From Mesostigma viride (lineage: Eukaryota > Streptophyta > Mesostigmatophyceae > Mesostigmatales > Mesostigmataceae), in contig RPFO01000103.1 of assembly GCA_009746045.1 (NCBI GenBank), positions 352,070-409,569 on the forward strand: a stretch of 57,500 nt of DNA, written 5' to 3'. The translations under genes were made by a program, and so were the position numbers. Positions 19,603-31,500 of the stretch are shown piece after piece (positions within the stretch are counted from its first letter, which is position 1; each line of letters opens with the position of its first letter). The notes below the pieces were generated by a model, which saw only the letters and a program-made list of their open reading frames with translations, was not told the origin of the DNA and ran no database searches.

Positions 19603-20017
19603 CGTTGGGCTAACAGATTGATAAGGTATTCAGGTCTCTGCACGGTTCCGCTCCGTATTTAATTCAACTGGGAACCGTTCTACTGCTTTCTCGGGCTATC
19701 AAGCTTCGGCAATGCAGCCAGCCCAAACGATAAATTTCGGCGTCAACTAACGGGTTAAGCACAACAAAAGTTACCAAGTTAGCAATGCGAAGCTAGCTGG
19801 AACAGATAGCAGGAGCTCGATCGGAAGGCACGATATCAGATGGTCCCGCGTGCCGAGCTAACAACAGCAAAGCTACATGACGACACCCTGCAAAATAAGT
19901 GCCCTGCCCATCTATGTCGTTTAGAAGAAGAAAACAGTGATTTGCCCGGCACTCTTTCACTAGAGCCTTTTTTCCCAGGAAGAAGGTGAATGAGGTAGAC
20001 GATTCGGTGGGAGTTTA
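19603..20017. other. gene-free upstream region of the NXPE-like gene
   Basis: This is the expected promoter side of the minus-strand NXPE-like gene. I see no recognisable motif beyond mixed AT-rich and GC-rich stretches, and no coding signal. Confidence 0.4.
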
Positions 20018-20690
20018 CCAGTTGTAAGGAAATTCAGCGTGAACCACGCGTCGAGAGTAGAATGCGATCAATTTTCGAGCAGCCTCGGCCTCGAACTCCT
20101 CGGCGTCCTCGCCCCTGACAGAACAGCATTATTATGGCGGTGGGCTCGCGTTTGTTGTACCAGCGACGTGCATGCCGAGACCTAGCATGTTGTCGACCAT
20201 GAGCCTAGTTGGAACTTGAACAGCGAGCGTCATGCGACGAAATGACTGGCTACCGAGAACTAAGAACGTTCTCCCAAGTATATTGCGCCCGGACGACGCT
20301 GATATTACTTGGCCAGCACTTGGGGACGGACGGGGGTTCCGGCAAATTGCTGACATGGCAAGATTGCCTGGCACCGCCGCACGTGACACTCCGGAAACGG
20401 ACCAACCACCGATGGGGAAAACGGATCACGGCAAGGTTCCATTCTACAAGACGTAGGTATAACGCGCTGTGGCGCAGTGAATAGACCGGCCACCATGACG
20501 CCTGCGCCTGCACGGGTTTTGATGCCTTGTGAGGTAAACGGTCGGCTTCATATCTAGTGCCAGGCTGTCTTCTACTATGGTAATGCGCTCATCCTGGAGC
20601 AAACTGCGCGACATATCCTCCGCGTACCAGTCGCTGATGAGTGCGGCATCAGTATCAGCCGACAACGCAGCCCAAAAGAAACAACACATT
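20018..20690 (-). CDS. possible small multi-exon minus-strand gene, unrecognised
   Basis: Three minus-strand pieces have coding-like content: 20689-20560 (WYAEDMSRSLLQDERITIVE), 20240-20170 (VPTRLMVDNMLGLGMHV before a GTACAA donor) and 20113-20018 (GEDAEEFEAEAARKLIAFYS, ending FPYNW then stop). A CTGTCAG acceptor precedes the last. Phases do not all match with the obvious sites, so the model is unproven. A competing plus-strand frame (20232-20456) is also open. No family recognised. Confidence 0.3.
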
Positions 20691-21531
20691 GGGATGTTGC
20701 GCTAGCAGGCCTTTATCTTTCAGGAAGGCCGGGCGCCACGTTGCGTGGCTCGTCTATTTCCGGCCATGCGAGTAGCCACATACGATCTGTGGCGGTTCTC
20801 CTTTGGTTGGATCTTCATCTCAAACGCCTGTCGCAAGAGCGTACGGGATCAGGCATGTGGTGTTGCACTAATCGCAGGGATAAAACGAAGTCTCACAGTA
20901 TGCTGGGTTCATTAAGGCTGCGTCACTGCCAGCAGCTTTCAAGGGCTCCCAGGGGCAATTATAACCGACTAGTCATGCGCATTATAAAAAGCAACGGCAC
21001 AGAAAGCCCATGGCCACTAACAGGCCACGCACGCGAACCTGCAATAACACGATATCAAGGATGCATGCATGTCTGCTCAGTACCCGTTTGCACTACTAGA
21101 AGTCTGGCATCCAACCACCCTAAGGCCAGGGTTTGCAAAGCCCAGTGCCGGGTTGCTGGTTGCCCCAGTTGGTTGACGAGCGACATGAGTTGGGCTGGCT
21201 CGATACTGCATTTTATCCTCGGCAGTCGATACTGCATTTTATCCCGGCTCTTGCTTATCTCGAGGCAAGGTCAGCCCGCCATGGTTTGCACCAGTGTCTG
21301 CTTGTTATTGTCGTTATTGGCTATCCAATATATATGTAGTACCCGGCCCTTCTAGTCCGCCCTGTGAGACACATGCCCTGGTGTACGTTTATTGAGCAGA
21401 GAGCTGGTGGCCGTACCCGCATACTTTGGCTGCATAGTGTTGGTGCCTGGAAGTGCATGCAGGATTGCAGGTACGTGGCAGTAGCGAGCGGATGGTGGCT
21501 ATTGCATGCTTTTGTTTGAGGGCGCTTGCTA

Positions 21532-21762
21532 CTTCGATTGTCTAGCATATAGCTATTACTTGAATTGCTACTTCTATTGTCAAGTAATTAGTATAGCTAT
21601 TACTTGAATCGCTACATCGATTGTCTAGAATAGCTAATACTTGAAGCGCTACATCGATTGTCTAGAATAGCTATTACTTGAATTGCTACTTCTATTGTCT
21701 AGTATAGCTATTACCTGAATTGCTTCTTCTTTTGTGTAGTATAGTTATTACTTGAAATGTGA
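21532..21762. repeat. tandem AT-rich repeat, ~5-6 units of 37-45 bp
   Basis: The unit is TAGCTATTACTTGAATTGCT followed by ACTTCTATTGTCTAGTA, with ACATCGATTG variants. Confidence 0.85.
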
Positions 21763-21939
21763 TATGCGCAGATATTGGTTCACGCTGAAGTGCTCGGCGC
21801 TGGTGTTTGATACCACTCGAATTTAGCCCCTTGCCTCGACGATATGCACGTGCGCTGGCCGAGCATTCTATGCGGAAGACACCATGGAGCTAGTTGCGGC
21901 GCGGAACATGCATGGAGCGGAACTAGCACGTGCCGCTAA

Positions 21940-22640
21940 ACTGCCTGGCGATAGAGGCCCGTATGGTGGGCCTGGAGATAACTATCAAGATTCAATGTGG
22001 ATACAGATGCGATCGATGGCAACGTTGGACGTACTGGCTCGCGGGCCCCCTGAGCATGCACCAGACCTCCATCTCCTCGATGGCCGGCTCCACCGTTCCT
22101 TACCGGCCGAGGAGCGGTTCAGGCTAGCTGTTGGCGCCGGTCGCAGCATCCTAGCTGCCGGCAGCCTAACTCTGCCGATGACATTGATTGAAGGATAGGC
22201 CTCTCCTAGGCGGCTATCCACACTGGTATCGAGCCCTGTGGCACAAGCCGGCCCCTGGGCAAGCTCGAGAAGCAGGACCTCTTGAAGCTCCTCGTCCTCC
22301 CCGGCCTGGCTGGCGTCCTCACCTATGGGGCGAAAACGTGGATACTCACGGCTGAATATTGGCATCGATCCAGGTTAGATGCAGGAAAAACTATGGCTTG
22401 GCTTCAGAGAGTGGATCGAGGCCAAGGGGGCCGCCCCTCCGGCCGGTAGGCAAGGCGCGTGTCATGCACCCTAAATGGCCGCGCGCAATCTTGCCAGTAC
22501 CGCGGGGCCGGCCCAAGCCAGCTGCCCCCTATAGACGTAGACTAAGCAATTAGAGCCAGCTAGACTAGTAGGCTTCTTCTCATCGATCGATTCAATTGTT
22601 AATTATGGGCGCTCCATGTCTCCCCGGCCAAGCAACGGGA
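21940..22640 (+). pseudogene. degenerate LINE fragment (third family)
   Basis: Broken frames read HLLDGRLHRSLPAEERFRL, LGKLEKQDLLKLLVLP and VLTYGAKTWILTAEYW. These align in order with LLDGTEVPFRDRFKLL and VLTYGAEAWTL of LINE-A. It ends with a basic Pro-rich tail and an AT-rich 3' UTR. Divergence from LINE-A and LINE-B suggests an older family. Confidence 0.6.
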
Positions 22641-22722
22641 CCGCGTGTAATCAGCGATAAATAAAATAAATACTGAATGCCCTTCCAGAAAAAAACTGCT
22701 GGCAGCCTGGTTGCAACACGGT

Positions 22723-22805
22723 TATATATAAACTATTACTTATATATTCATTGAGAATGATAGATTACGGAGGTGAGATAGGCATGCAACATAAGGAAAA
22801 ACCCG
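22723..22805 (+). repeat. ~83-bp direct repeat, left copy
   Basis: This matches 23543-23622 (TAAACTATTACTTATATATT … GAGAATGATA … GCAACATAAGG), 820 bp apart. A third partial copy is at 23388-23410. The pair flanks the RT-associated coding fragment. The left copy keeps the empty ATAAGG site that the right copy shows filled by a 38-bp insertion. Confidence 0.8.
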
Positions 22806-22956
22806 AGAACTGGGAGAATAACCCTGAAGAAATTAATAGTAATCTGACACAGACATCCAAGGATCACGCCAGCGGCACAAGGTACAACTAACTATACATC
22901 ACAAAACTACACGCAGCAACAGCGCTGCCGGCCCACCATGCAGGCCTGGAAGGAAT

Positions 22957-23385
22957 CTAGACCGCATGGGTCGCGACAAAGTCGGCCCGGGTGCGGCGGA
23001 ATAACACATCAGCCACGGTGCGAGTGAGGGCGAGTGACAGACGCTGCCGCCAATACGAGGACCACGTGCGGGCCGACCACGGGGCGGTCTGACCCTCGAG
23101 GTCGAGGCGGTCTTCACGGCGCTGGCAGCACTCGTGGAAAAACTCCGCTGTCTTGGGGCCCATGGCCCCGAACTCCTCAAGGACAAAGGGGATGACCCGG
23201 TGGGGCCCCACATTGCCGTAGGAGGCAAACTTGTCGCGCTCAGCCACAGCGGCAGCAGCGCCGGCATCCACAGCCGCCCGGAGGATGTGGCGACCGGAAA
23301 GCGGCCGAGCCACGGAGACATCGATGAGCAGGTGGCAACCCTGCCCGTCGTAGTCAAGCACGGTAATGTCGGGGCGGTGGTTGGG
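22957..23385 (-). pseudogene. retroelement C-terminal (nuclease-like) domain fragment
   Basis: The open frame reads NHRPDITVLDYDGQGCHLLI, then DVSVARPLSG, AAAAVAERDKFASYG and IPFVLEEFGAMGPKTAEFF, then WRQRLSLALTRTVADVLFRR. 'RPDI … DVxV … AxxxK … Y' followed by 'P..ExFGxxG' is the C-terminal module often attached to reverse transcriptases in algal and animal retroelements, and resembles a PD-(D/E)XK arrangement (inference). No RT remains, so it is a 5'-truncated relic. The frame is intact for 134 codons. Confidence 0.5.
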
Positions 23386-23616
23386 TGATAAACTATTACT
23401 TATATATATTAAAAATATAATTACTTACAACAGAGTGAAATCACTCAAACCAAAGCAAACGCCCAGCTATAAACCTATATACAGAGCCATGTCAAAGCTC
23501 TATACTACGATAAGACCAATGGAAACGCCTAACGGGAGGATTACTTATATATAAACTATTACTTAACATATATTCATTGAGAATGATAAATTACGGGGAT
23601 GAGATTTGAATGCAAC

Positions 23617-23666
23617 ATAAGGATTCTCCCGCTTTCAGGCCTGCGCTGGTTGTCTCCTTGATAAGG
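23617..23666 (+). mobile_element. 38-bp micro-insertion with ATAAGG duplication and an empty site
   Basis: The insert 23623-23660 (ATTCTCCCGCTTTCAGGCC … GTCTCCTTG) lies between ATAAGG copies (23617-23622, 23661-23666). The paralogous site at 22791-22796 has one ATAAGG and no insert, with matching flanks on both sides. The insert equals the end of the 225-bp dispersed repeat. Confidence 0.7.
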
Positions 23667-23935
23667 AAAACCCCGAAAAGAAGAAGAACCCTATATAAAC
23701 TAGGCATGCATTAAACATACAAACCTCATGAGTCTTTGGGGGGTACGCAGGAAACTTGAGAAGGAAATATCGAGTAGATGACAACATGATCTTCAATTAA
23801 GCCGATCGATCAGACATACCCCAATACTATCCGCCCTCGTGCACAGGAAAATTAATTAATGTCACAGATGGATCCATATGAATGATACAAACATATATCG
23901 ATCTTGTCGTGCCCAATATATCGAATTATCGATGG

Positions 23936-24179
23936 TCAGACCACCTCGACACAGCGGTGTTGCTCCGGGTCAAACTTCCAGCCAATCGGGCACGTCCCTG
24001 CATCCCCCTGGCGCTTGCCCGGGCGCGCCCCCCTGGAGACGCGGCTGTCCGCCATCTGGGCCTGTTGTGCTAGCGCACGTAGCTGCGCGGTCCCGGGCGG
24101 GTGGGGGAGGCGGGCGAGGAAAATGCCCGCACTCGCACCCTCGGGGCCGCACTCCTCCATGAACACGCTCCAACCGCCG
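23936..24179 (-). CDS. terminal exon of an unidentified minus-strand gene
   Basis: After acceptor CTACAG (24185-24180) the exon reads GGWSVFMEECGPEGASAGIF, then LRALAQQAQMADSRVSRGAR, and ends CPIGWKFDPEQHRCVEVV and TGA. A diverged echo of its start lies at 24268-24302 (ACGCTCCA … CATTGTTGGCTG). No upstream exon is convincing in the 1.2 kb before the DUF1995 gene's stop. Family unknown. Confidence 0.45.
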
Positions 24180-24549
24180 CTGTAGGCTGACATGGCACAT
24201 GCAGCGAAAATTGAATACAGATACAAATGCAATACAAACGCAAACAAGTGCATGCGTAGTTATTTGAATACGCTCCATGCAGCCCCGCCATTGTTGGCTG
24301 TGCATAACATGAATGCGGTTACCGAAAAATCACATGCAGGGGCAAAGAAACGATGAAATCGTGAGCGTGCACAGTATAAAGAACACGTGCACACATGCAT
24401 GGCACGCACAAAGTGGAGGGGAACAGATAAAACTAGCGCATGCGCAGAAAAAAAAACAATGCAGTAGCGCAAACAATCAATTCGCGCAGGCATGCACATC
24501 ATGTGATGCAGAAGTGTGCATGCAGTTCCATGGGTTCCAGGGTGGGTTG

Positions 24550-24990
24550 GTGGGTGGGTGGGCGGGCGGGCGGGCGGGCGGGCGGGCGGGCGGCGGGCGG
24601 GCGGGCGGGCGGGCGGGCGGGCGGCGGGCGGGCGGGCGGGCGGGCGGGCGGGCGGCGGCGGGCGGGCGGGCGGGCGGGCGGGCGGGCGGGCGGGCGGGCG
24701 GGCGGGCGGGCGGCGGGCGGCGCGGGCGGGCGGGCGGGCGGGCGGGCGGGCGGGCGGCGGGCGGGCGGGCGGGCGGGCGGGCGGGCGGGCGGGCGGGCGG
24801 GCGGGCGGGCGGGCGGCGGGCGGGCGGGCGGGCGGCGGGCGGGCGGGCGGCGGGCGGCGGGCGGGCGGGCGGGCGGGCGGGCGGCGGGCGGGCGGCGGCG
24901 GGCGGGCGGGCGGGCGGGCGGGCGGGCGGGCGGGTGGGCGGGTGGGTGGGTGGGTGGGTGGGTGAGTGGGTGGGTGGGTGGGTTAGTGGG
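24550..24990 (+). repeat. CGGG tetranucleotide tract
   Basis: About 400 bp of GGGC with occasional single-triplet slips (CGGCGGG), grading into GGGT at both ends. ORFs across it are pure Gly/Arg/Ala or Pro/Ala repeats and are not genes. Confidence 0.95.
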
Positions 24991-25382
24991 TGGGCGGGAC
25001 CGGCCAGGGCTGGCTGCCTGGGTGGGTAGGTGGGTGTGTGGGTGGCTGGAGGGCGGGGTTATGGGGTTACCTGGGCATGGGCGCCTGTGCACATGGCTGC
25101 CCAGCTGGTGCCTAGGTGCCTAGGTGCTTGGGGGGGGGCGGGGGCAAAGGGGGCGTGGTAGGTCCTTAATTTGAAGGGTGGGGGGCTACTGTACGTTCCA
25201 ACTTGATAAGATGGCATATATATGCCCTATCCACCAAGCCCCAAAAGCACTCATTTTGGTGTACTAGGATCCATGAATCGTGGATAGACGGGAGGATTCT
25301 TGATGGCCAACAAGCACATGGTCACAGTCTAAACTCTGAGACAATCAAAGGCCACAAAAAAATCGTTTAAGGCCACGCGCAC

Positions 25383-25514
25383 TCAACTCTTCTTGACGGC
25401 CATGCGCACGCCACCCCCTGTCAGCTTGTCCAGCCACGACATCGGCACGGTGTACTCCTCCACCGAGTAGGCGACCGCCTCGTCGCGCTCAAACTCACGC
25501 GCAAACGCCCACTC
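25383..25514 (-). CDS. DUF1995 gene, exon 5 (terminal)
   Basis: 43 codons plus TGA after acceptor GCGCAG. It reads EWAFAREFERDEAVAYSVEE then YTVPMSWLDKLTGGGVRMAV. A diverged copy of its acceptor edge lies 170 bp upstream in the intron (25656-25700). Confidence 0.7.
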   Translation of the reverse strand, partial: EWAFAREFERDEAVAYSVEEYTVPMSWLDKLTGGGVRMAVKKS

Positions 25515-28500
25515 CTGCGCATGACAAGATATGGATACCAACGAGGACAACTTATGGATACATTGAAATCATTCCGTAGAAGTTACAGAAAGAACTTAAC
25601 ATCTTCAACTCCTTCAGTTAGTGTGCTGCATCGGCCTTGAACCATTGCCGTGCCCATTTGAACTCAAATGCAAATGCCCATCAGCACTCCTACGCATACA
25701 CGTCCCAAATTCATAAGAAATACTACTACTAGCTACTGATAGTTGTTATTGATTAGAGACGACAGTCGATGCCAGGTTTCACGATTCGCTGCCTCACAGA
25801 TCCTGGTCGAATAATAACATATAATAGCCCGACAGCCCGATCCTGCGCATGCCACACACTGCCAGTCCCGACATGTTGCGTGATGGGTCACAGCAACTGA
25901 TGCCTTTCTTATGATTGCATACGCTAGCCAAAGGGACTTTTACTGTTCCGGACCAAAATACTTACTATAGATCAATGCATGGACCATCTAGTTACGTCTA
26001 CTGCAGCAGCAGCAAAAGGCACCCTTCAACCTTCGCGGTGCGGCCCCCCCCTTTGCAGGCCAGCACAACAAAGAACATGCCAAGCTCTTTTTATTTGGAG
26101 GACTGCCGCCCGGCAGCGCCTAGCCCCTTCCAGAAGGGGCTACCCGAGCTGCGCAGACATTCAAACACATATTTCAACCATACTTGGCGCTGCCGGACGA
26201 GCTGCTGCGGAAGTCACTGTGACGATGATGATGGTGGCTCCAATTCCAGTTGCTAGTCGAAAAAATCTTTCCGTACTGCTCTTCGATACTGCTAAAAATC
26301 TTCCGTACACGTTCATGGTTGCACTGAGTGAGGAGGGCTCCATGCTTGTGCTCGCGATCAAACGCTTGCGACTGTCAGCTAGTCATCAGTGCAGCTTGCA
26401 TGGAAGCAGCGTATGTGGTTAGGCTCTGCTCGTGTGCAAGGTATTGCTGTCAGCTGCATGCAACCATAACAGTGACCACTGCTCATCGGCATCATGACCG
26501 TGGTAGCCTTATTCTCGGGCGCGTGCCTTCTGATAATAGCTTAGCCTGCGGCTATTGCGCATAGCCGTAGGATAGTTGAGCCATGACAACTATGCCTGCA
26601 CTAGTAAATATAATTAATACATTATAGCAATATAATTCAAGTAATGAATACTAGACTAGTTGTCTAACAAGATGAAAACTATGCCTGCACTAGTAAATAT
26701 AATTATTTCATTATAGTAGTATAATTCTAGTAATGAATTATAGACTAGTTGTCTAACAAGATACCGATGCGCATCTCGCTGGGGAGCGTGAGGGCAGATC
26801 TGTCAAGGAACGCTGTACAGCCGCCAGCAAGTGCCAAGCAGCGTTCCTTGTTGACTGCAATTACCGAATCTCCCCCCAGCTAACTAGGTGATCGGGGCGC
26901 GCTCAAACTCTTAATCAGCCGCCAGCAAGCAGCGCTCCTTGTCGACCAATAAGGTCGAATACCCCCTTCACAAGCTAGTAGGTGATCTAGGCGTGCACAA
27001 ACTCTCATATAATACTATTGTATAAAGTTCCTATATAATAGTCTACGGTATGGAGTTTGTTACCATAGCATGGATTCCTATCAATACCATCATAAGTAAA
27101 TATCAAGGCCACACTGTAATGAGACAACACGTTCATTCCTATCGAAACGTTCATTTCTATCTATTACGTGCCTGGCTGAACAGCAGGTCCTACCATGAGT
27201 GGTGTACCACGCTGTTTTTGGCGTGCTTCCGCCATTTGAACGCTGACACATCAATGCACATTGGCCCTACCCAACAAATTAATTTAGTCATTAAACACGT
27301 GCTCTCGTTGGGGAGTCACGGAGCACCAGAGTGCTTTCAATCCCTGTGTGTGCACAGCGGGCAGGGGGCAGAGGCCCCCCCCCTCCCTCATGCCAGAGGC
27401 ACGCCACAGGGTGCTCAATCGGACCCGTCTGACTAAACGATCCGGCATCCCCTGTGGGTGCGATATGCCCCGTGTGAGCATTGCATTGCTATGGAGACGC
27501 GAGCAAACAAGCGGTGCTTAAGGCGAGGCGCATAGCTAGGCTGGCGGATGTCTGTTTACCCAATACAGCGACTGGTTTGCTTGCCTTTCTGGACAGCTGG
27601 CGCCACGCTACAATGCTCGACAGCGCATCGGTCCTGGTGAAGGGCTCTCCTTGCTATATTGTGCTCACAACCACTCCTTGCTATTGTGCTCACAACCACT
27701 CCTTGCCATTGTGCTCACAGCCACTCCTTGCTATTGTGCTCACAGCCACTCCTTGCTATTGTGCTCACAACCACTCCTTGCTATTGTGCTCACAACCACT
27801 CCTTGCCATTGTGCTCACAGCCTCTCCTTGCTATTGTGCTCACAGCCACTCCTTGCTATTGTGCTCACAACCACTCCTTGCTATTGTGCTCACAACCACT
27901 CCTTGCTATTGTGCTCACAGCCACTCCTTGCTATTGTGCTCACAACCACTCCTTGCTATTGTGCTCACAACCACTCCTTGCTATTGTGCTCACAACCACT
28001 CCTTGCTATTGTGCTCACAGCCACTCCTTGCTATTGTGCTCACAACCACACTGCGCACGGGGCAACCACATACCACGCTGGACGGCGCGTCCCTGTGGAG
28101 CGCGCTCCCAAAGCCCCCCTCGTTGAGGAAGAAATCCTCTCGCTCCCACAGCGCGTTGAACACGATGATGGGCGAGGTCTTAGGGGCCGCCTGCGTACGT
28201 GCACCGTGAGGTTTGATGGCGAGTGTATGCGATGCGAGATGGTGAAAGCACTGGAGAGATTACATCATGCAGTGTTGAAACTGTTGATTGCGGAACACGC
28301 CAAGGGGCAACTTGCACCTAAGGCCGCCTGAGAATAGGCATACAGGCATGGCCACATAACGCTCGATGCGACGAATACGACTAACAGGCGTATAGGCATG
28401 GCCACATAACGCTCGATGCGACGAATACGACTAATAGGCATATAGGCATGGCCACATAACGCTCGATGCGACGAATACGACTAACAGGCATATAGGCATG

Positions 28501-31500
28501 GCCACATAACGCTCGATGCGACGAATACGACTAACAGGCATATAGGCATGGCCACATAACGCTCGATGCGACGAATACGACTAACAGGCGTATAGGCATG
28601 GCCACATAACGCTCGATGCGACGAATACGACTAATAGGCATATAGGCATGGCCACATAACGCTCGATGCGACGAATACGACTAACAGGCGTATAGGCATG
28701 GCCACATAACGCTCGATGCGACGAATACGACTAATAGGCATATAGGCATGGCCACATAACGCTCGATGCGACGAATACGACTTATAGGCATCTAGGCATG
28801 GCCACATAACGCTCGATGCGACGAATACGACTAACAGGCATATAGGCATGGCCACATAACGCTCGATGCGACGAATACGACTAACAGGCGTATAGGCATG
28901 GCCACATAACGCTCGATGCGACGAATACGACTTATAGGCATCTAGGCATGGCCACATAACGCTCGATGCGACGAATACGACTTATAGGCATCTAGGCATG
29001 GCCACATAACGCTCGATGCGACGAATACGACTAACAGGCGTATAGGCATGGCCACATAACGCTCGATGCGACGAATACGACTAATAGGCATATAGGCATG
29101 GCCACATAACGCTCGATGCGACGAATACGACTAACAGGCATATAGGCATGGCCACATAACGCTCGATGCGACGAATACGACTAATAGGCATATAGGCATG
29201 GCCACATAACGCTCGATGCGACGAATACGACTAATAGGCATATAGGCATGGCCACATAACGCTCGATGCGACGAATACGACTAATAGGCATATAGGCATG
29301 GCCACATAACGCTCGATGCGACGAATACGACTATGGACTTAGTAGTACTTCAATAGCAAGGAAACGGTGGAACGTTATTTCATGTTCATCGCAGTAGGAT
29401 GGGCTACTGGCATACCAGGTACCGCCTAGCTGGCGTATGTGTATGTGCACAGCCGCAATTGCACGTCAGATACAAAAGAAAAAACAAAACAAGAAAGAAG
29501 CAATCTAAAAAAAAAAAAAAAACAAGTATTTCATTCTGCTTGCTAGGAAACCACAAGGTTGACTATCAACTTCATCATACTATCCACAAGTAATTCGTGG
29601 TACCTCTTGGTACTTCATGGTGGTGGTACTGCATGGCCGGAAATGCAACCAAGTGCTGATAGACTGACCCAATACGTACGGCAAACACAAACCAACCGCT
29701 AATCAGCTATCCATGCACAGCCAATGCCACCTCTTTAAAAACAAGAAAATTTGGTGAATGCCACCTCTTTAAAAACAAGAAAATTTGGTGAAGGCATACC
29801 ATCAAGTCATTTCACTTTGTGTGCACTTGATCACAAACATTACTATACGCTTGTCTAGCTCCAATAAAATTGATTTGGTCACAAACATTACTATACCGGC
29901 TGTCTCTAATTAAATTGATACCATAAATTGCAGCCCAGGATATATAGGGAACATGCACTAGCTCTAGCGTACCTAGTACGAGACTGAGAACTACTACATT
30001 GCAGAAGATATTAGATAATGACTGAATTCAGGCACACTAGATAAGAACTACATTGCAGTACATAGTGACTAAATCCCAGAAGACAATGACTGAACTCATA
30101 GCCCCCCCCACCGCCTGTGTATACCTACGCCACTGTCGCCACATCTTGCATGCGGCGTGGGGACCTTGGAAGCACTAGATAAATAAACACCGCACATGCA
30201 GCAATACCACCAGCTCGAGGAATAGATTTTGGGGGTGAAAATGTTAAATAGTACATGCACGCGACTTACCGCCGCGAGTGCCTGAATGCACGCCACATCT
30301 TGGGACATGGTGGGAACCAAGCATCATATAAATACAATAACAGCCAACGGCTTCATCGCCCGCATGCACCAAACATACAAATGCCTGGTTGATTCAAATG
30401 CCTGGCTGTCTCATGGATATATATAGACAGATGACAGATCGCTCACTCACCGCCGCGAGTGCCTGAATGTATGCCACATCTTGGGACATGGGGCACGCCA
30501 CCAGGACGACGGAAGGCTTCATCGCCCGCACGTTGGCCAGCTCCCTGCCGCAGCAACGCACGTAGCGCAAGCCCAACCAATCGCGCGGCCAGCCGGTGAA
30601 GCTGCCGACCCGCCCCCTTTGAGAGGCGCGTCACATACTGTCTGAGAGGGGGCCTACGCTGTCCGGCAAGTGGGACAAGCTTGATGTCCCACGGTGTGGA
30701 CCCTGACTGTTTAGGGTTAAGGGTTTAGTGTTCAGGGTTTAGGGTTTAGGGACCCTAAACAGGTGTTGAGGGATACTCAGCGGCGTGCATAATGACACGA
30801 ATTTTGATACCAAACGAGCCATGGCTCTTTTCGTGTGGTGGCAGCCAGTGATGCTGCCGATCCTCCCGCCTTACTTCAAATGTGAGGCGGCTCACGGTCA
30901 GGAATGAAGGGCTCGGCTGTCACACACCTAAGCGGGGTACATGGAGCGTAGGCTGCTACGATGAAGGCTAGGTATGATGATGGCATACGATGCAGCTAGA
31001 ATGGGTTACATATGCAGTGGGTTGTGCATGAAGGGATGTGATGTATGGGTTACGACCATGGCCACCCGTGAAGCCGTCATCCCGCTGCATGGCCCCTCTC
31101 GAAACTGCCAGTGACGCGTTCAGGAAGCGCGCCTAGGTGGCCCAGATGGAACAAGCCTGAGCTGTCAGACAGACAGAGGGGCTTTGCAATAACACTACTG
31201 GAAGACTATGGCAAAGAGCTCCCGGGATTGGATGTCGTACTTGGCTTGCTGGAAAAGGTGTGTGGGACCTCAGCCGAAAAGGCTCTGCTACCAAAAAATA
31301 TGCAAATAACAATAATAATAACAATACAGAAAGTATGCGAAAATGATGCACAGTATAACTGAGGAGAACACCTCGCTGGGCGGCCAAGAGCAATCCATTA
31401 TTGCTTCAGCTCCTTGGTCCTACTCAGGGCTCATTTCCCATGGGGTCCAAGCTCGATCTAAACCCTAAACCCTAAACCCTAAACCCTAAACCCTAAACCC

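Noticed and set aside
24313-25123. Gly/Arg/Ala-rich ORFs over the CGGG tract
   Set aside because: Pure tetranucleotide repeat translated in every frame; no non-repeat domain.
27481-28331. Cys/Leu-rich ORFs (up to 242 codons) on the plus strand
   Set aside because: They translate the 25-bp minisatellite and run antisense through DUF1995 exon 4.
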